A DNA stretch of 8,875 bases, taken from assembly GCA_029934195.1 (NCBI GenBank), contig JAOZMQ010000059.1, positions 2,398 through 11,272 of the forward strand, written 5' to 3'. Numbering within the stretch: position 1 is the stretch's first letter; every line of letters starts with the position of its first letter. The notes beneath the pieces are model-generated. The model was not told the DNA's origin. It was given only the letters and a program-made list of their open reading frames with translations, and did not search any database. The translations under genes and the position numbers were made by a program. The DNA is from Candidatus Cloacimonadota bacterium (GTDB lineage: Bacteria; Cloacimonadota; Cloacimonadia; Cloacimonadales; JAOZMQ01). This document shows positions 6,598 through 8,875 of the stretch, in pieces.

Positions 6598-6610
6598 CTC
6601 ACAAGAAATA

Positions 6611-6616
6611 AAGAGG
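6611..6616 (+). promoter_or_regulatory. Ribosome binding site of the DHH gene
   Basis: AAGAGG ends seven bases before ATG 6624. It is the strongest Shine-Dalgarno match in the window and fixes the start of the DHH-family gene. Confidence 0.7.
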
Positions 6617-6623
6617 TTATAAT

Positions 6624-7583
6624 ATGTCAAAGATTATTACACATTGCGATTTTGATGGAGTAGTTTCAGCTGCAATTATCAAATATTGTTTGAATTATGA
6701 TGAAATTATTTTCACAACTCCCACAAAAATACATCAACTTTCGATTTCAGGAGAAGATATTGTCAGCGATTTACCTTATGTCAGAAAATGTCGTTATTGG
6801 TTTGATCATCATATCTCGAATAAGGAAGAACTGGATTATAGAAAAATTGATTATAAAACAATTCCAGGTAAATGGAAAGATGCTCCAAGTGCTGGTGGCG
6901 TAATTTATGAATTCTTTCAAGATAAAAATTCTATGCCGGAATTTTTTAAAGATACTGCAATTGCGGCTGATAAAATCGACACAATGGGCTATAAATCTTT
7001 AGAAGATTGGCTGTCAAAAAGTCCGGAAAATATTATTCAAAATTCAATTTCTCTTAAAACTGAAAACTATAGATTATTTGAAAATTATTTGAGATTTTTA
7101 ACAGATTCAATGACAAAATTATCTTTGAAAGAAATTTCTGAATTACCAGAAGTCCAAAAAAGATACGCAATTTATGAAAAAGAATTTGATAAAGATGTAG
7201 ATTTTTTAAAGAAGATTGTTAGTTTTCACCAAGATGATTCTGATAAAAAGATTGCAATTATTGATTACACAAATCTATCTTTTATTCCAAGAATTGAAAA
7301 GAATTATGCTATAAAGATTTTTCCAGATGTCGATATTATTCTTGCTTTATCACCAGAGATTAACAGAGGAAGAAAAAGCAACAATATCAAAATTTCTATC
7401 GGTGTAAATTTCCTTAAACAAAACGAAAACAAAAAAGATCTTGGAGCATTTCTTGGAGAATTGAACTTTGGTGGAGGTCATAAAAATGCTGCCGGAGGAA
7501 TAATTAAGTCAAAATCTAAACAAGAACGAGAAAAAAATAAAGAGTATTTTCTCGAAGATTTGATAAAATTCTGGAATACATAA
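6624..7583 (+). CDS. DHH-superfamily phosphoesterase
   Basis: A 319-residue cytoplasmic protein with no signal or membrane segment. It has the metal-binding motifs of the DHH superfamily: motif I as HCDFDG at residues 7-12, the signature DHH at 61-63 (WFDHH), a further acidic site AADKID at 114-119, and the C-terminal DHHA1 substrate-binding motif GGGH at 283-286, followed by KNAAGG. These enzymes use two Mn ions to hydrolyse phosphoester or phosphoanhydride bonds. Relatives include NrnA-type nanoRNases, cyclic di-AMP phosphodiesterases, exopolyphosphatase-like proteins and pyrophosphatases. All expected metal residues appear present, so it should be active. The substrate cannot be told from sequence alone; the length fits the DHH-DHHA1 group without extra regulatory domains. 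It starts 26 bases after the TPR gene and probably shares its transcript. Confidence 0.9.
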   Translation: MSKIITHCDFDGVVSAAIIKYCLNYDEIIFTTPTKIHQLSISGEDIVSDLPYVRKCRYWFDHHISNKEELDYRKIDYKTIPGKWKDAPSAGGVIYEFFQDKNSMPEFFKDTAIAADKIDTMGYKSLEDWLSKSPENIIQNSISLKTENYRLFENYLRFLTDSMTKLSLKEISELPEVQKRYAIYEKEFDKDVDFLKKIVSFHQDDSDKKIAIIDYTNLSFIPRIEKNYAIKIFPDVDIILALSPEINRGRKSNNIKISIGVNFLKQNENKKDLGAFLGELNFGGGHKNAAGGIIKSKSKQEREKNKEYFLEDLIKFWNT

Positions 7584-7709
7584 AATTATAAAGAGAGCTA
7601 ATTTACATAGTAGCGGCAAAAAAAAGAAAATTTAATTTTTCTTCAGATACGAATTATAAGACATCGATTAAATATTATATCAGAAAATAAATTTAAAAAA
7701 AGAGAGTTT

Positions 7710-8825
7710 ATGAGAATCATATTATTAATTTTTCTTTCAATTATTACTAATTTATTAGATGCAGATATTGTAGTAAAATATAGTAAAAATATTGCGTCAG
7801 AAATCATTCAAACTACAAAAATTTCCGGTGTGGAATATTTTAAATCCAATGAATTGAATAAAACTTTACAGGCAAATATTAAAGAAGATATTATTGATCA
7901 AAGATTAACTATCAATCTTTATAATCTTCAATTCATTTTTTTAATAGATAGCTCATATTTACATTTGAATTCCAATCTATACAATATGATTTCTCCGATG
8001 ATCATGAAAAATGGCATTTATTACATTCCTGCAATTTTCTTAGAAGAAATTTTACCTTTATTGATTAAAAATGCTGTAAGCTACAACCATAAAAATAAAA
8101 CTCTTCTTGTAGAAGTTCCGGAAGATCATTCTATTAAAAAAATTGTTATTGATCCTGGTCATGGAGGAAAAGATCCGGGTGCTGTAGGATTTTCTCGCAA
8201 AGTTTATGAAAAGAATATTACTCTTTTAATAGCAAAAAAATTGAAAAACAAATTAGAAAAAGAACTTGGAGTTGAAGTATTATTGACTCGTTCAGAAGAT
8301 AAGTTTGTATCTTTACAGCAAAGAACGAAATTTGCAAACAAATGTCATGCTGATTTATTTATTTCATTGCATTGTAATTCAGCAAGAAGCAGTAAAGCAA
8401 GTGGTATCGAAGTTTATTATTTATCAACTGCAAAAACCAATGATGCACGTGCTGTCGAAGCCATCGAGAATTCAGTGGTTTATAAATATGAAGGCGGGCA
8501 AGAAGCTGTAAAGAATTATGATGACCTTTCATTCATTTTGATGGATATGGCACAAAGTGAACAACTTGAAGAAAGTAGTGATCTTGCCATTAAACTCCAA
8601 TCAAATCTTATAAAATCAGTCAAATGGAAAAATCGAGGTGTGAAACAAGCTGGTTTCTATGTTTTAAAAGGTGCTTTTATGCCATCTGTTCTGATTGAAA
8701 TGGGATTTGTTTCAAATAAAGATCAAGAAAAAAAACTAAATTCCGCTACACATCAAAAAATGATAATTGATGCCATATTCGATGGAATTAATTCCTTTAA
8801 ATCCAAATATGATCAAATTCAATAG
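7710..8825 (+). CDS. N-acetylmuramoyl-L-alanine amidase (Amidase_3 family), exported
   Basis: The enzyme cleaves the amide bond between N-acetylmuramic acid and L-alanine of the peptide stem, in daughter-cell separation or wall remodelling. It has 371 residues. A hydrophobic signal covers residues 1-16, with likely cleavage after LDA at 16-18. A 110-residue beta-rich N-terminal region follows (for example NGIYYIPAIFLEEIL), resembling copper-amine-oxidase-N or AMIN-like wall-binding modules but not firmly assigned. The catalytic domain runs from about 144 to 365. Zinc ligands are His151 (DPGHGG), Glu167 (YEKN) and His221 (SLHCN), with catalytic Glu330 (LIEMGF). The segment 243-290, between the SGIEVYYLS strand and the last helices, is the usual site of an autoinhibitory or activator-responsive insert in AmiA/B/C-type enzymes. 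The start has AGAGAG just upstream at short spacing. A 126-base gap separates it from the DHH gene. Confidence 0.94.
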   Translation: MRIILLIFLSIITNLLDADIVVKYSKNIASEIIQTTKISGVEYFKSNELNKTLQANIKEDIIDQRLTINLYNLQFIFLIDSSYLHLNSNLYNMISPMIMKNGIYYIPAIFLEEILPLLIKNAVSYNHKNKTLLVEVPEDHSIKKIVIDPGHGGKDPGAVGFSRKVYEKNITLLIAKKLKNKLEKELGVEVLLTRSEDKFVSLQQRTKFANKCHADLFISLHCNSARSSKASGIEVYYLSTAKTNDARAVEAIENSVVYKYEGGQEAVKNYDDLSFILMDMAQSEQLEESSDLAIKLQSNLIKSVKWKNRGVKQAGFYVLKGAFMPSVLIEMGFVSNKDQEKKLNSATHQKMIIDAIFDGINSFKSKYDQIQ

Positions 8826-8847
8826 AATTTTCTGTTCCGAAGTTTGA

Positions 8848-8875
8848 TTCTCTTTTTTCTTTACCCAACGCTAAC
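8848..8875 (+). repeat. Dispersed 28-bp repeat, copy 2 (cut by window end)
   Basis: This matches 700-727 at 27 of 28 positions in the same orientation. It begins 22 bases after the amidase stop codon and runs into the end of the window, so its true right end is unknown. Both copies lie shortly downstream of a gene and contain a C/T-rich run with T6, so a role at transcript ends is possible. Confidence 0.75.

Noticed and set aside
7624..7643. AAGAAAA/TTTTCTT inverted repeat after the DHH gene as a terminator
   Set aside because: The stem has only one G-C pair and no T run follows, so it is likely chance in AT-rich DNA.
7650..7680. TATTAT at 7673-7678 as a -10 box for an amidase promoter
   Set aside because: No acceptable -35 hexamer lies 16-19 bases upstream, and such AT hexamers are common here. 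A promoter in the 126-base gap remains possible but unsupported.
8824..8858. AGAAT/ATTCT pair plus T6 as an amidase terminator
   Set aside because: A 5-bp AT-rich stem with an 18-base loop is too weak. The T6 belongs to the dispersed repeat.

Overview
This is a low-GC bacterial window, AT-rich in its coding regions, that looks like part of the chromosome of an uncultured member of the FCB (Fibrobacteres-Chlorobi-Bacteroidetes) group. The main clue is a very long, Met/Gln-rich DUF4175-type protein. Several genes have clear Shine-Dalgarno sequences (GAGG, AAGG, AAGAGG), and the three main upstream regions each carry a TTGACA -35 box. Both features argue against Bacteroidota proper and for a relative such as Cloacimonadota. 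That placement is inference.

Layout. Positions 1-477 (minus strand) hold the N-terminal 159 codons of aspartate-semialdehyde dehydrogenase (asd), which runs off the left edge. A short divergent spacer with two back-to-back TTGACA boxes separates it from tRNA-Arg(CCT) at 595-671 (plus strand, CCA encoded). Positions 672-1611 contain no convincing intact gene. They hold a 28-bp sequence that recurs at the right end of the window, a 9-bp-stem hairpin, a decayed-looking minus-strand reading frame of somewhat higher GC, a 19-bp palindrome, and an imperfect direct repeat with a strong AT hairpin. A TTGACA promoter candidate follows.

From 1612 to the right end everything is on the plus strand. A DUF4175-like membrane and coiled-coil protein is split by an apparent frameshift near 2079-2097 (1612-2100 plus about 2079-4847). 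An exported TPR protein starts 4 bases after it (4852-6597), followed by a DHH-family phosphoesterase (6624-7583). After a 126-base gap comes an exported N-acetylmuramoyl-L-alanine amidase (7710-8825). The first three are spaced like an operon. The amidase may belong to it or have its own promoter.

How they fit together: the DUF4175-like, TPR and amidase products all look membrane-bound or exported and could act at the cell envelope. The amidase cuts peptidoglycan, and asd supplies the diaminopimelate/lysine pathway, though its proximity may be coincidental. The DHH protein is probably a cytoplasmic nucleotide or polyphosphate phosphoesterase. I see no CRISPR array, insertion sequence or recognisable defence system. 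The items most worth checking are the split DUF4175-like gene, the dispersed repeat and the decayed region downstream of the tRNA.
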